From NCBI GenBank assembly GCA_965204715.1, contig OZ242009.1, positions 2,976,001 through 3,040,000 on the forward strand: a stretch of 64,000 bases of DNA, given 5' to 3'. Numbering within the stretch: position 1 is the stretch's first letter; each line of letters starts with the position of its first letter. Source of the DNA: CATOSP01 sp965204715 (GTDB lineage: Bacteria; Chloroflexota; Dehalococcoidia; Lucifugimonadales; UBA3495). The position numbers and the translations under genes were made by a program. Below, piece after piece: positions 51,009 to 59,029 of the stretch. The notes below the pieces were generated by a model that was given only the letters and a program-made list of their open reading frames with translations, had not been told where the DNA came from and searched no databases.

Positions 51009-52124
51009 ATGGACTTTGGACTGTTTACCACCTGGAACGCTGTTTATGAGGGCGGCAAGGTGCCCTGGGACCCCGAGTATCAGGGCGGCAAGCTCCTGGA
51101 AGCGGATGCCTACAAGCAGAATTTCAAGGAGATCGACCACATTGAGGACGCCGGTTGGGACTACGTCTGGTTCGGAGGCGGGCACTTCTCCACCCAAGGC
51201 AGCATGGACCCCCAGTCCCTGATGCTGTCCGCAGTCATCGCCAACCACACCAGGAACATCAGGATTGGCACCTCCATCCACCGCCCGACCCTGCGATTGC
51301 CCGGTGAGACGGTATCTCCCCGAGCGTTGCCCCACGAAAGGTACGCCTTCGACAATCTACAGACCGAGGACCCCTTCCAGGTCGCGGAGCAGGTCTCCAT
51401 CGTTGACCAGATCAGCGAGGGGCGTTTCATTTACGGCGCAGGTGCCCGCACCCGCGGCTCCGACGAGCGCCGGGAGTACTTCTTCGAGTACCTGGAACTT
51501 CTGAAGCAGCTCTGGGAAGAGGACCGATTTTCCGGCTTTGAGGGCAAGTACTTCAACTATCCCGCCTTCTACGAGGGCTACATGAGCATCCCCAAGCCGG
51601 TGCAGAAGCCCCTGCCCATGCTGCTCCCGGTGGACAGCCAGGAGAGCTTCGTGCCGATGGGGGAGAAGGGATACCGCATAGCCATCGGCGCCGGCAGTTC
51701 CCCTCACAACCTGCGGGGCTCGGCCGTGCTCCGCGAGGACGTCAAGGCCTACCGCAAGGCGTGGACGGATGCCGGACATGAGGGTGATCCCAACACCGTG
51801 GTCCGCGTGCCTACCCTGGTGGCTGATACCCAGGAGAAGGCCGACCGCCGCGTTGAAAACCTCATGGACCTCGCCCGCATCTATTACGCGGGACGGGTCG
51901 CCATTGGCAGCACTGACGCCGGCAGCGCCGGCCCCGACGCCACCGAGGAAGTCAACCTTTTCGGCACGCCGGAAGAGGTGGTGGAGAAGATCCACATGTT
52001 CCGGGAGGCCTTCACCACCGACGAGATAATGTTCGAGTGCAACTGGACGTCGTCAGTACCCCGGGAGGTGGTGATGGACACCCTGAAGTGCCTGAGCGAG
52101 GATGTCATTCCCCACTTCAAGTAA
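51009..52124 (+). CDS. Luciferase-like (LLM) flavin-dependent monooxygenase
   Basis: Protein of 371 residues of the bacterial-luciferase-like superfamily. The N-terminal MDFGLFTTWNAVYE, AEQVSIVDQISEGRFIYGAG (FMN-phosphate region), TSIHRPTLRLPGETVSPRAL and a C-terminal SSVPREVVMDTLKCLSEDVI are typical. These enzymes use FMNH2 from a separate reductase to oxidise diverse organic substrates. The substrate is unknown. ATG has a strong AAGGAGGGT site. Followed by a strong terminator. This family is heavily expanded in SAR202-type Chloroflexota, a hint to the host. Confidence 0.9.
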   Translation: MDFGLFTTWNAVYEGGKVPWDPEYQGGKLLEADAYKQNFKEIDHIEDAGWDYVWFGGGHFSTQGSMDPQSLMLSAVIANHTRNIRIGTSIHRPTLRLPGETVSPRALPHERYAFDNLQTEDPFQVAEQVSIVDQISEGRFIYGAGARTRGSDERREYFFEYLELLKQLWEEDRFSGFEGKYFNYPAFYEGYMSIPKPVQKPLPMLLPVDSQESFVPMGEKGYRIAIGAGSSPHNLRGSAVLREDVKAYRKAWTDAGHEGDPNTVVRVPTLVADTQEKADRRVENLMDLARIYYAGRVAIGSTDAGSAGPDATEEVNLFGTPEEVVEKIHMFREAFTTDEIMFECNWTSSVPREVVMDTLKCLSEDVIPHFK

Positions 52125-52166
52125 CCCCGCTGGCGGACAAAGCCCGGTAAATTCTCTGGTAAATTC

Positions 52167-52198
52167 AAAGGGGTCGGTCAACGCGACCGGCCCCTTTT
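52167..52198 (+). terminator. Rho-independent terminator after the flavin monooxygenase
   Basis: Stem AAAGGGGTCGGTC / GACCGGCCCCTTTT (one G-U pair) with loop AACGC and a T-run, 43 bases after the stop. It may also serve the convergent ABC permease genes. Confidence 0.85.
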
Positions 52199-52250
52199 CC
52201 ATTCCGAGTTCTCCTGTGGTGTAGGAGCGGCATTCAGCAAGCGCCGGTGC

Positions 52251-53168
52251 CTATTGGGTCCCTCTCAGTCTGGGGTCGAGCACGTCGCGGAGTGAGTCCC
52301 CCAGGACGTTCCAGGAAAAAACAACGACGAATATGGCCATTCCCGGGATCACTGGCAGCCACGGGCCAATCCCCACGTAGTTCTTGGTGGCGCCTCGAAG
52401 CATCCCGCCCCATGAAGGTACGTCGGGCCCAACGCCCAAGCCAAGGAAGCTCAGCGAAGCCTCGGCGATTATCGCGGTGCCCATCAGGAATGTGAAGGTG
52501 ACGATCCAAATGGCGAACACATTGGGAATCATGTGCCGGAATATGATGCGGGCGCTGTTCGCGCCCACGGCGTTGGCCGCAAGCACGTAGTCCATTTCCT
52601 TAACGGCCAATGCCTGGGAACGGATCAGTCTCACCGTCGTTGGCATAAATGAGATCGATAACGCAATGATCACGTTATTGATCGAGGATCCCAATGCCGC
52701 CATCAGCGCCAATGCCAGGACAAGGCCGGGGAAAGCTATCACAGAATCGATGATTCTTTGGAGGATCAGGTCGTATATCCCGCCGAAGTAGGCGCTGGAG
52801 ACCCCAATGATCAGGCCAACAGTGCAGCCGACCAGAGCGCTGATCAGGCCCACCCGGATGGAGATGCGGCTTCCCGCTACCAGCCGGCTGAACATATCCC
52901 GCCCCAAGTGGTCTCCGCCGAGGAACATCTCCCCGCTGGGCTTTGCGTACAACTTGTTGTGGTCGGTGAGGTTGACCTCCTGGGTCTGTATCAGCGGCGC
53001 AAAAATGGCAACGACGACGACAAAGAATGCCAACACCGCACCTACGGTGCCCAGGGGCTTCTTCTTGAAGAACAGCAGGACCTGGTCCCAAAGGGTGAGC
53101 CTGGCTCGCAACCCTGTTATGGATTGCCCGTCCTCGGCTACAAGTATGGCTTCACGCTGTTGACTCAT
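52251..53168 (-). CDS. ABC transporter permease, DppC/OppC type
   Basis: Inner-membrane permease of 305 residues with six helices. The N-terminal cytosolic segment and first helix (GTVGAVLAFFVVVVAIFAPL) lead to a large periplasmic loop (GGDHLGRDMFSRLVAGSRIS), the hallmark of OppC/DppC subunits, and the EAA loop AANAVGANSARIIFRHMIPN. It probably imports peptides or similar solutes with the DppB-like permease just upstream and the binding protein on the opposite strand. No ATPase genes (DppD/DppF) are in the window. The start codon lies 37 bases after the dppB stop. Confidence 0.9.
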   Translation of the reverse strand: MSQQREAILVAEDGQSITGLRARLTLWDQVLLFFKKKPLGTVGAVLAFFVVVVAIFAPLIQTQEVNLTDHNKLYAKPSGEMFLGGDHLGRDMFSRLVAGSRISIRVGLISALVGCTVGLIIGVSSAYFGGIYDLILQRIIDSVIAFPGLVLALALMAALGSSINNVIIALSISFMPTTVRLIRSQALAVKEMDYVLAANAVGANSARIIFRHMIPNVFAIWIVTFTFLMGTAIIAEASLSFLGLGVGPDVPSWGGMLRGATKNYVGIGPWLPVIPGMAIFVVVFSWNVLGDSLRDVLDPRLRGTQ

Positions 53169-53205
53169 AATTCACGACCGTGTGGGCTGTATGGGTCCGC
53201 CTTCA

Positions 53206-54168
53206 CTAGCTGTACCTGATGCGTGGGTTCAGCCATGCGTAGGCCAGGTCCACGATCAGGTTGAGCACCAGCACCAGGAACGTAATGATAATGACGATGC
53301 CCTGCACCATCGGGAAGTCTCGGTGCTGTATCCCCTTGACAAGCAACTGCCCAATGCCTGGCACGTTGAATATGGTTTCGATCAGGACCGTCCCGCCCAT
53401 CAGACGCCCAACCTCGAAGCCTGCAACTGTGATTACCGGAAGCAAGGCGTTCTTCAGCAGGTGTCTGCCGAGCACGACCTTCTCGCTCAACCCCTTGGAC
53501 CGGGCAGTCCTGATATAGTCCTCTCTGGACACCTCCAGGGCCGCCGACCTGGTCACCCGGGCGAGGAAGGCCATGTGGGTAATCGCCAGCGCCAGGGCGG
53601 GGAAGACCAGTTGTTGCAGGTTGTCCAAGGGCGCATCCCAGACGTCTTTGTAACCCAGGGGAGGCAGCCAGTCGAACAGGTTGGCCAACATATACACCAG
53701 CAGGATTCCTATCCAGAAGTTGGGGACCGCAATGCCCCCGATAGTAATGATCCTGCCCACATAGTCGGGCAACGAGTCCTGCTTTATCGCCGATATGACA
53801 CCCAGGGGAATCGCCACCGCGCCGGCCATGATAAGAGCCAGTATCGCCAGCTCGAAGGTTATGGGGAACCGCTTCTTGATGTCGTCCCAAACGGGCTGGT
53901 CGTAGAAGAAAGAGGTGCCGAAATCGAGCTGGATCACCCCCCAGACCCATGTGGCGTATTGGACGTATATCGGCCGGTCGGTCCCCAGTTTCGCTCGCAG
54001 CCTCTGCAGGTCCTCTTCGGTGAATTCAGTCTCCGTCTGTGGGCCGCCGGACAACAGGCTTATGGCAGGGTCCCCGGGCACCAGGCGGAGTATGGCGAAT
54101 ACCAGGGTGGCCACCAACAGCATGGTCGGTATGAACAGGAGGGTGCGCTTGAGCATGTAGACTTGCAC
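53206..54168 (-). CDS. ABC transporter permease, DppB/OppB type
   Basis: Permease of 320 residues. The conserved N-terminus YMLKRTLLFIPTMLLVATLV, the periplasmic LRAKLGTDRPIYVQYATWVW, and the EAA loop RTARSKGLSEKVVLGRHLLK define DppB/OppB. It is followed by the C-terminal helix and pairs with the downstream DppC-like permease. It diverges from the solute-binding protein at 54380, with about 210 bases of shared control region between them. Start ATG 54168. Typical length. Confidence 0.9.
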   Translation of the reverse strand: MQVYMLKRTLLFIPTMLLVATLVFAILRLVPGDPAISLLSGGPQTETEFTEEDLQRLRAKLGTDRPIYVQYATWVWGVIQLDFGTSFFYDQPVWDDIKKRFPITFELAILALIMAGAVAIPLGVISAIKQDSLPDYVGRIITIGGIAVPNFWIGILLVYMLANLFDWLPPLGYKDVWDAPLDNLQQLVFPALALAITHMAFLARVTRSAALEVSREDYIRTARSKGLSEKVVLGRHLLKNALLPVITVAGFEVGRLMGGTVLIETIFNVPGIGQLLVKGIQHRDFPMVQGIVIIITFLVLVLNLIVDLAYAWLNPRIRYS

Positions 54169-54261
54169 GGCTCTATACCTGCCCCAGTTATAGCGTCACC
54201 TTTATTATGCCGTGGCTGACGCAATCGGTAGATTATCGGAGGAACGGATATATGTCAATAA

Positions 54262-54291
54262 TTGACTCTTTGAGATATTCGGTTCTATAAT
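54262..54291 (+). promoter_or_regulatory. Sigma70 promoter of the ABC binding-protein gene
   Basis: TTGACT (54262) and a perfect TATAAT (54286), spacer 18 bases, about 88 bases upstream of the binding-protein start. One of the clearest promoters in the window. Confidence 0.75.
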
Positions 54292-54379
54292 GCCGTGATT
54301 CCGATTCCAGGTGCCGATAATAGCCTTGGCATGGGTACGAGAATTATGGGAACGCCAACCAGATCTTCAGGAGGATTTA

Positions 54380-56236
54380 ATGCTTAACCGATTGTGGAGA
54401 AGCCACAGAATTTCGACGCCACTTGTGATGGCGCTGGTGCTGGTCGCCGCCCTGGCCTGCGGGGGTGCTGCCGCTACAGCCACGCCGCCTCCTCCCGCAG
54501 CCACCGCTGCCCCGGCGGCTACCACTGCACCGGCGGCCACCACCGCCCCGGCCGCCACGGTAGCCCCCGTCGCTACTTCCGTACCTGGGGAAGCCCCCAC
54601 CGCAACGCCCTTGCCCGTTGCCATGAACCCGATACCGGGTTTCGGTGAAGACCCGGTCCGCGGGGGCATTGTAGACATGCAGGCTTTCGAGCCTCCGGGG
54701 TCCGATACCTATTACGGCGGGAGCAACGCGGACAACACCATGACCCACGTGGGGCCTATCTTCAACCAGATCATAGAATTCGATCCGGACACCCGAGAAG
54801 GGCTGGACATCAGAGGAGGCGTCGCCGAGAGTTGGGAAATCGTCGATGGCGGCCTGACCTACAATTTCAAGCTCCGCGAAGGCATGATGTTCCACGATGG
54901 CACTCCCCTGGAGATGAAGGATGTCCTTCACACCCTCACGACCACGTTCACTCCGGATGCGATCCCGTTCCCGGAAGTCAAGGATGAGATTCAGGGCCGC
55001 ACCCTGGGCAACGCTCAAACGGTGCAGGTGTACATGAAGGAATGGGAAGCGGTTGACGACGGGACGCTGGCCATGCGCCTGAAATTCCCCAGCAACGCCT
55101 TCCTGACCACCTTCGCCACATACCGCTTCCCCATCCTGTCCGAGGATGCGATAGCTCAGCACGGCACATTCAAGGTGCCCAACGAAGGCACTCTCGTCGG
55201 CACCGGCCCCTATATGTTCGTCGAGTATGACAAGGATATCGTCACCGAGTTGGAGAGAAACCCGAACTACCACCTGGAAGGAAGGCCATACCTCGACGGA
55301 GTCCGCTTCTACCCGATCATCGACATCGGCACCATCATTGCCGCCTACAAGACCGAACAGGTGTTGATGAGCGCCGACTACGTGACCAACCTCAACATAC
55401 CAGACGTTGTGAAGCTTCAGGAGGAGATGGGCGACAAGCTGCGGCTCATCACTACCAGCGTGCCCGACAACCCCAGGGGTGTAATGATGAACGCCAAGAA
55501 GGCGCCCTTCGATGATCCCCGCGTCAGGAAGGCCATGAACCTGATCATCCACCGGCAGCCGGTGATCGAGACCATCACCGCGGGCCGGGGATTCATGGGG
55601 ACGCCAATACCCTGCGGCTTCGGCTGGAGCTTCACCTGCGAGGAAGCGGATCAGATGCCCGGTATGCGCGAGTTGAACGGTGAGAAGCACCCGGACGACA
55701 TCGCGGCGGCCCAGGCGCTGATGCTGGAAGCCGGCGCTGGCCCCGGGAGCAAGATTCAGATTACCTGCCGCCTGGTCGTGGAGTACTGCGACATAATGCT
55801 CATCATCCAGTCCCAGTTGGAGAGGTGGCTTGAGTGGGAGATAACCACCAGGTCGCTGGAGAGCACCGCCGGGTACGATGAATACAGGGCGGGCAATTAC
55901 CAGATCGCCGTGCAGGCTGCTGGCTTCGCCTTCCCGGACCCGGATGCCTCGGCTGCTTCTTACAGGATGGGCAGCACGTCACATACCCAGAGGACCTTCT
56001 TTTACAATGAGGCAGTTGAGCCCTACTGGGAGATCATTAACACTGAGACCGACTTCGCCAAGCGGCGGGACGCGGTCCTCAAGGCCAACGAGTTGCTCAT
56101 GGAAGATCACTCTTGGGCCAACGTCTACTTCTCGGTGCGCGCATGGCCTGTGAACGTCAGGATCAAGAATTTCATCGACCCTGCCGGTCGCGGCGCGTAC
56201 ATCCAGTGGGACCAGATCTGGTGCGACACCTGCTAG
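54380..56236 (+). CDS. ABC transporter solute-binding protein (SBP family 5), lipoprotein
   Basis: Lipoprotein of 618 residues. The signal ends with VAALACGG (lipobox, Cys near residue 26), then a Pro/Ala/Thr-rich linker. The body is a family-5 binding protein with the DPDTREGLDIRGGVAESWEI block near residue 140, GLTYNFKLREGMMFHDGTPL and, later, PDPDASAASYRMGS-type sugar or peptide site region. It delivers solute to the divergent permeases. ATG 54380 has AGGAGG seven bases upstream. The 56236 stop is followed by a strong terminator. Substrate uncertain (dipeptide, oligosaccharide or similar). Confidence 0.92.
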   Translation: MLNRLWRSHRISTPLVMALVLVAALACGGAAATATPPPPAATAAPAATTAPAATTAPAATVAPVATSVPGEAPTATPLPVAMNPIPGFGEDPVRGGIVDMQAFEPPGSDTYYGGSNADNTMTHVGPIFNQIIEFDPDTREGLDIRGGVAESWEIVDGGLTYNFKLREGMMFHDGTPLEMKDVLHTLTTTFTPDAIPFPEVKDEIQGRTLGNAQTVQVYMKEWEAVDDGTLAMRLKFPSNAFLTTFATYRFPILSEDAIAQHGTFKVPNEGTLVGTGPYMFVEYDKDIVTELERNPNYHLEGRPYLDGVRFYPIIDIGTIIAAYKTEQVLMSADYVTNLNIPDVVKLQEEMGDKLRLITTSVPDNPRGVMMNAKKAPFDDPRVRKAMNLIIHRQPVIETITAGRGFMGTPIPCGFGWSFTCEEADQMPGMRELNGEKHPDDIAAAQALMLEAGAGPGSKIQITCRLVVEYCDIMLIIQSQLERWLEWEITTRSLESTAGYDEYRAGNYQIAVQAAGFAFPDPDASAASYRMGSTSHTQRTFFYNEAVEPYWEIINTETDFAKRRDAVLKANELLMEDHSWANVYFSVRAWPVNVRIKNFIDPAGRGAYIQWDQIWCDTC

Positions 56237-56265
56237 CCGGGTAATCCGGACAGCAGCGAATCATC

Positions 56266-56299
56266 AGGGCCCCTGTTCACGACGTTGAGCAGGGGCCCT
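56266..56299 (+). terminator. Rho-independent terminator after the binding protein
   Basis: 14-base-pair stem AGGGCCCCTGTTCA / TGAGCAGGGGCCCT (one G-U) with a six-base loop and a short T-rich tail. Confidence 0.8.
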
Positions 56300-56379
56300 T
56301 GTTCATGGGAGGGAATCCGGTTGGTTGCGATTCGGGTGACAGATGTCCTTGGGTTATTCTTTACATCCGCCAAGCTCGG

Positions 56380-56910
56380 TCATCTGTCCACCAGATGCCG
56401 CATCGCCTGGGGTGCGGCAATTGCGGCGCGCTCCAGCAGTTCCTCGCGGGTCAGGGTGACGATAGGGTGGTCTATGATCGCCAGCCCGTAATCGGCGTCG
56501 CCCCGGATTCGGGCCATAGCGCGGGCCTGGCTGACGAAGGGCCTGGTGGTCAGGACCGTTGAGGCGACTCCCAGCAGTTCCATCTCCATCGCGTCATGCA
56601 CACTGCACGACGTACAGGACCCTCATTCCGCCGTGGCGTGAATCATCACATCGCAGCGGCTCGCCAGGTCCTCCAGGGCCGCAGGGTCGGCTGGCCACTG
56701 GTGGCCCCCCTTGTTGTGCTCCACCACATCCTTCAGTGAGTAACGCTCGCCGATGACGTTGGCCATCATCCGCAGCAGGTCCTCTGAATGTGGCTTGTTG
56801 TTGGAGAGCAGCCCCAGGGTCTTCCCGTCCAGGCTGGCCGGGCGGGTTGCCAGGACCGCCTGCGATGGCTGGGAACCGTCCCTGGGATCGAGAGTGTAGA
56901 TACCGGCCAT
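56380..56910 (-). CDS. UGSC-family selenoprotein with in-frame TGA (Sec96)
   Basis: Reading from ATG 56910 (AGGAGGTG upstream), the frame reaches an internal TGA at 56625-56623 and then continues, in the same frame and with full family character, to TGA 56380: HATAE-U-GSCTSCSVHD and MEMELLGVASTVL. The family is named for its U-G-S-C motif, in which the first residue is selenocysteine (some members have Cys). Read through, the protein has 176 residues with Sec at 96. A 9-base-pair hairpin sits 10 bases after the TGA. Without readthrough, neither half is a normal protein. The neighbour upstream is its usual partner type. Function is probably redox (thiol/selenol), unproven. The Sec machinery is outside the window. 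Confidence 0.85.
56592..56612 (-). promoter_or_regulatory. Bacterial SECIS-like hairpin for the UGSC gene
   Basis: RNA stem CGUCGUGCA / UGCAUGACG (nine pairs, one G-U) with loop GUG, starting 10 bases after the in-frame UGA. The distance and a guanine in a tight apical loop suit a SelB-binding bSECIS. Confidence 0.6.
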
Positions 56911-56924
56911 CGGATGTGCACCTC

Positions 56925-57941
56925 CTACTCGGGTACGGCGATCTCCCTGGTGACGGAGCGGCTGCTGCCCCACGATGTGATGATCGCCATGAACTCCCCG
57001 GCGTCGCCTCCCGCCGGAACGACGGTTATCCTGTCAGGGCCGGACACGCAGCCAACCAGCCTTCCGCGGTCCGCTCCGGGCGGCAGCCTGTCCATGCGCC
57101 GCCACCGGTCCCACTCGCCAACGGGTCTCAGCGTGTTTTCGTACAGAAAACCGGCCACCTGGTCTCGGCTCCAGCCGGAAGCCGCAACGTATGCCATCAG
57201 TTCCTGGCTGATGAGCAGCACAACCTCAGACAAGCGTGGCCCGAATCCCTGCATGGCATGGGCGGCGGCGGTCAAAAATCCCTCCGGGTCCTTGTCGCCG
57301 TGGGTCTCCAGTTGCAGCGGGGCGTTGCCGGCGACCATAGTGACGGTGCTGGACTCGGAGTTGAATCCCTTGGACTCGGCAAGGGACGGCCAGGGACTCG
57401 TCTCCAAGCCCTCGGACAGGCAATAGCTGTACTTGCCTGGGTGCCCAAGGGCGCTCTTGTCCATCTCCTGGGCCACCGAGCCGTAGAAGTTCGCCTTCAG
57501 GAGGTTGATTGCCCTGCCGATGGAAGCGTTGGCCCGGTTCCCGTTTCCCATGAGGTTCACGCCGTGGTTCATCCCGATGCGCGAGGCGTAGGGGCCACTG
57601 ACCATCACCAGGTTGGCGATGCCGTTGGTTGACGTGCTGCTGGCGTGGAAATTGTAAGCACGGTCACACGCCGCCGAGACCGCCGCCACAACTACCGGGA
57701 AATACTCTGGGAGACACCCCGCCATGACAGCGCTGATGGCCACTTTTTCCGCCGGGAACTGCTTGCGGCGTATCGACTCGACACCCAGAACATGCCCCGG
57801 CGCAAGTCCGCAGTAATCCAGCATGGCCTGTACACGCTCCGGCGTGGGCGGGACAACGGGCAGCCCGTCGGTTAGCCCCTCCCGGAAGTAATGCTCCAGG
57901 GCCTCTTCCCAATCACCGAATTGCCACTGCTCGGATTGCAT
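56925..57941 (-). CDS. UGSC-partner protein of unknown function
   Basis: Protein of 338 residues, upstream of the UGSC selenoprotein (14-base gap, same strand). Conserved-looking blocks include FREGLTDGLPVVPPTPERVQ near residue 20, AISAVMAGCLPEYFPVVVAA and SSTSTNGIANLVMVSGP with GMNHGVNLMGNGNRANASIG. These Gly- and Asn-rich segments suggest a nucleotide- or cofactor-binding enzyme, but I know of no assigned function. Proteins of this type often accompany UGSC proteins in similar operons. Start ATG with AAGAGGG upstream. The rest of the operon has Rieske dioxygenase subunits. Confidence 0.75.
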   Translation of the reverse strand: MQSEQWQFGDWEEALEHYFREGLTDGLPVVPPTPERVQAMLDYCGLAPGHVLGVESIRRKQFPAEKVAISAVMAGCLPEYFPVVVAAVSAACDRAYNFHASSTSTNGIANLVMVSGPYASRIGMNHGVNLMGNGNRANASIGRAINLLKANFYGSVAQEMDKSALGHPGKYSYCLSEGLETSPWPSLAESKGFNSESSTVTMVAGNAPLQLETHGDKDPEGFLTAAAHAMQGFGPRLSEVVLLISQELMAYVAASGWSRDQVAGFLYENTLRPVGEWDRWRRMDRLPPGADRGRLVGCVSGPDRITVVPAGGDAGEFMAIITSWGSSRSVTREIAVPE

Positions 57942-58001
57942 AACCCTCTTAATCTATGCGAAAGACTCTATGCGAAAGCCGCCAGCCGGTGCAATGGCCA
58001 C

Positions 58002-58226
58002 TCACCCCGCCTTCACCCAGCGGCACTCAGGCAGGTGGCCGTGGGCGCCCCCGTCTGAGCAGGTGCAGAGAATATCATCACGCTTCACGTAACCCTCGGC
58101 GGAGAGGAAGGCGTTGAATCCCAGGTAGAAGGTGTCGCCGTCGTCGATGGACTCGAACCCGGCGGCGAATGCGCGGCGCAATAGCTCTCTCGATGGGGTC
58201 AGCATTTGCAGGTCGGAAGATGGCAT
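58002..58226 (-). CDS. Small Cys-containing protein in the dioxygenase operon
   Basis: Protein of 74 residues from ATG 58226 (a start at 58286 would overlap the previous gene by 38 bases). The C-terminal part has CTCSDGGAHGHLPECRW, with three cysteines and two histidines, which may bind a metal. The N-terminal part is helical (SRELLRRAFAAGFESI). No family recognised. Lies between a small uncharacterised gene and the UGSC-partner gene, same strand. Confidence 0.55.
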   Translation of the reverse strand: MPSSDLQMLTPSRELLRRAFAAGFESIDDGDTFYLGFNAFLSAEGYVKRDDILCTCSDGGAHGHLPECRWVKAG

Positions 58227-58248
58227 GGCGGCAAAGCTTGATGAGGGG

Positions 58249-58455
58249 TTACGGCCCTTCGATGACTTCCAGAACTTCCTGGGCAAAGACCATATCCTCC
58301 GTCCCCTCCATCGAGGGGTCTTCCGGCGAGGTCAGAAACCGCACGGTAATCCACACCCCGTCGTTGAAGTTGGTGACCACCTCGCCGGTGGCGTCGTTGG
58401 AGAGGCGCACCTTGGTCCCAGGCTCCAGCAAACGAATGTTGACTATCTCGCTCAT
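58249..58455 (-). CDS. Small uncharacterised protein in the dioxygenase operon
   Basis: Protein of 68 residues, beta-rich (IRLLEPGTKVRLSNDATGEV, VWITVRFLTSP) with an acidic end. No recognised family. Its ATG is four bases after the stop of the dioxygenase beta subunit, so it is co-transcribed. Could be a small subunit, a regulator or a KOW/S1-like binding domain. The sequence does not decide. Confidence 0.6.
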   Translation of the reverse strand: MSEIVNIRLLEPGTKVRLSNDATGEVVTNFNDGVWITVRFLTSPEDPSMEGTEDMVFAQEVLEVIEGP

Positions 58456-58459
58456 GGCA

Positions 58460-59029
58460 TCAAAAGAAAAAGGTCAGATTTTTGGCCAGCAGTACGTTCT
58501 GGTCCAATACTATCTTGCGGCGGGCGATCTTCCAGCTGCCCGCGGTTTTCCGCAGCAACTCCTCCCGCTTGCCCACCAGGAAGTCCGTCTCCGTCTCGAC
58601 CCGGTTGCGGTAAATGATGAACCGGCACCTGACCGACACTTCAGATGGGCTGGACATTGACGGCTGCGCGTCCAGCACCTGCACGTTGGACACGATGTGG
58701 CAGATGCGCGACAGGGGTTCCTCGGCCCAGTGGACCCCGGTGAGAATCTGGTTCACCCGCCGCGTGAGAGTATCCTTGCCCTCGTCGAACCAGTTGATAT
58801 CCTGACCCTCCCGGGTGAACTCCCGTTCCAGCTCGCCGAACTTCACGTTGCGTCGCATCGGCATCCAGTAGCGGATGTCGTCTTCCAAAAGCTCCAGCCA
58901 TTCCTCATACTGGCGGTCGTCCAGAAGCTCCGCCTCGGCAAAGAGGAACCGCTCCACATCGTCTTTGAGCAGCAGCCGCGCTATGGCCTCTTCAGAGTTA
59001 GCCAAAGTACTCGCCGCTGCTCTATTCAT
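58460..59029 (-). CDS. Ring-hydroxylating dioxygenase beta subunit
   Basis: Protein of 189 residues of the SnoaL-like cystatin fold. It starts with VERFLFAEAELLDDRQYEEW and has the typical DDIRYWMPMRRN and RVNQILTGVHWAEEPLSRIC blocks and FLVGKREELLRKTAGSWKIA at the end. It pairs with the alpha subunit encoded immediately upstream, overlapping by eight bases. The beta subunit stabilises the hexamer and tunes substrate range. No iron ligand is expected in it. ATG 59029. Confidence 0.9.
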   Translation of the reverse strand: MNRAAASTLANSEEAIARLLLKDDVERFLFAEAELLDDRQYEEWLELLEDDIRYWMPMRRNVKFGELEREFTREGQDINWFDEGKDTLTRRVNQILTGVHWAEEPLSRICHIVSNVQVLDAQPSMSSPSEVSVRCRFIIYRNRVETETDFLVGKREELLRKTAGSWKIARRKIVLDQNVLLAKNLTFFF

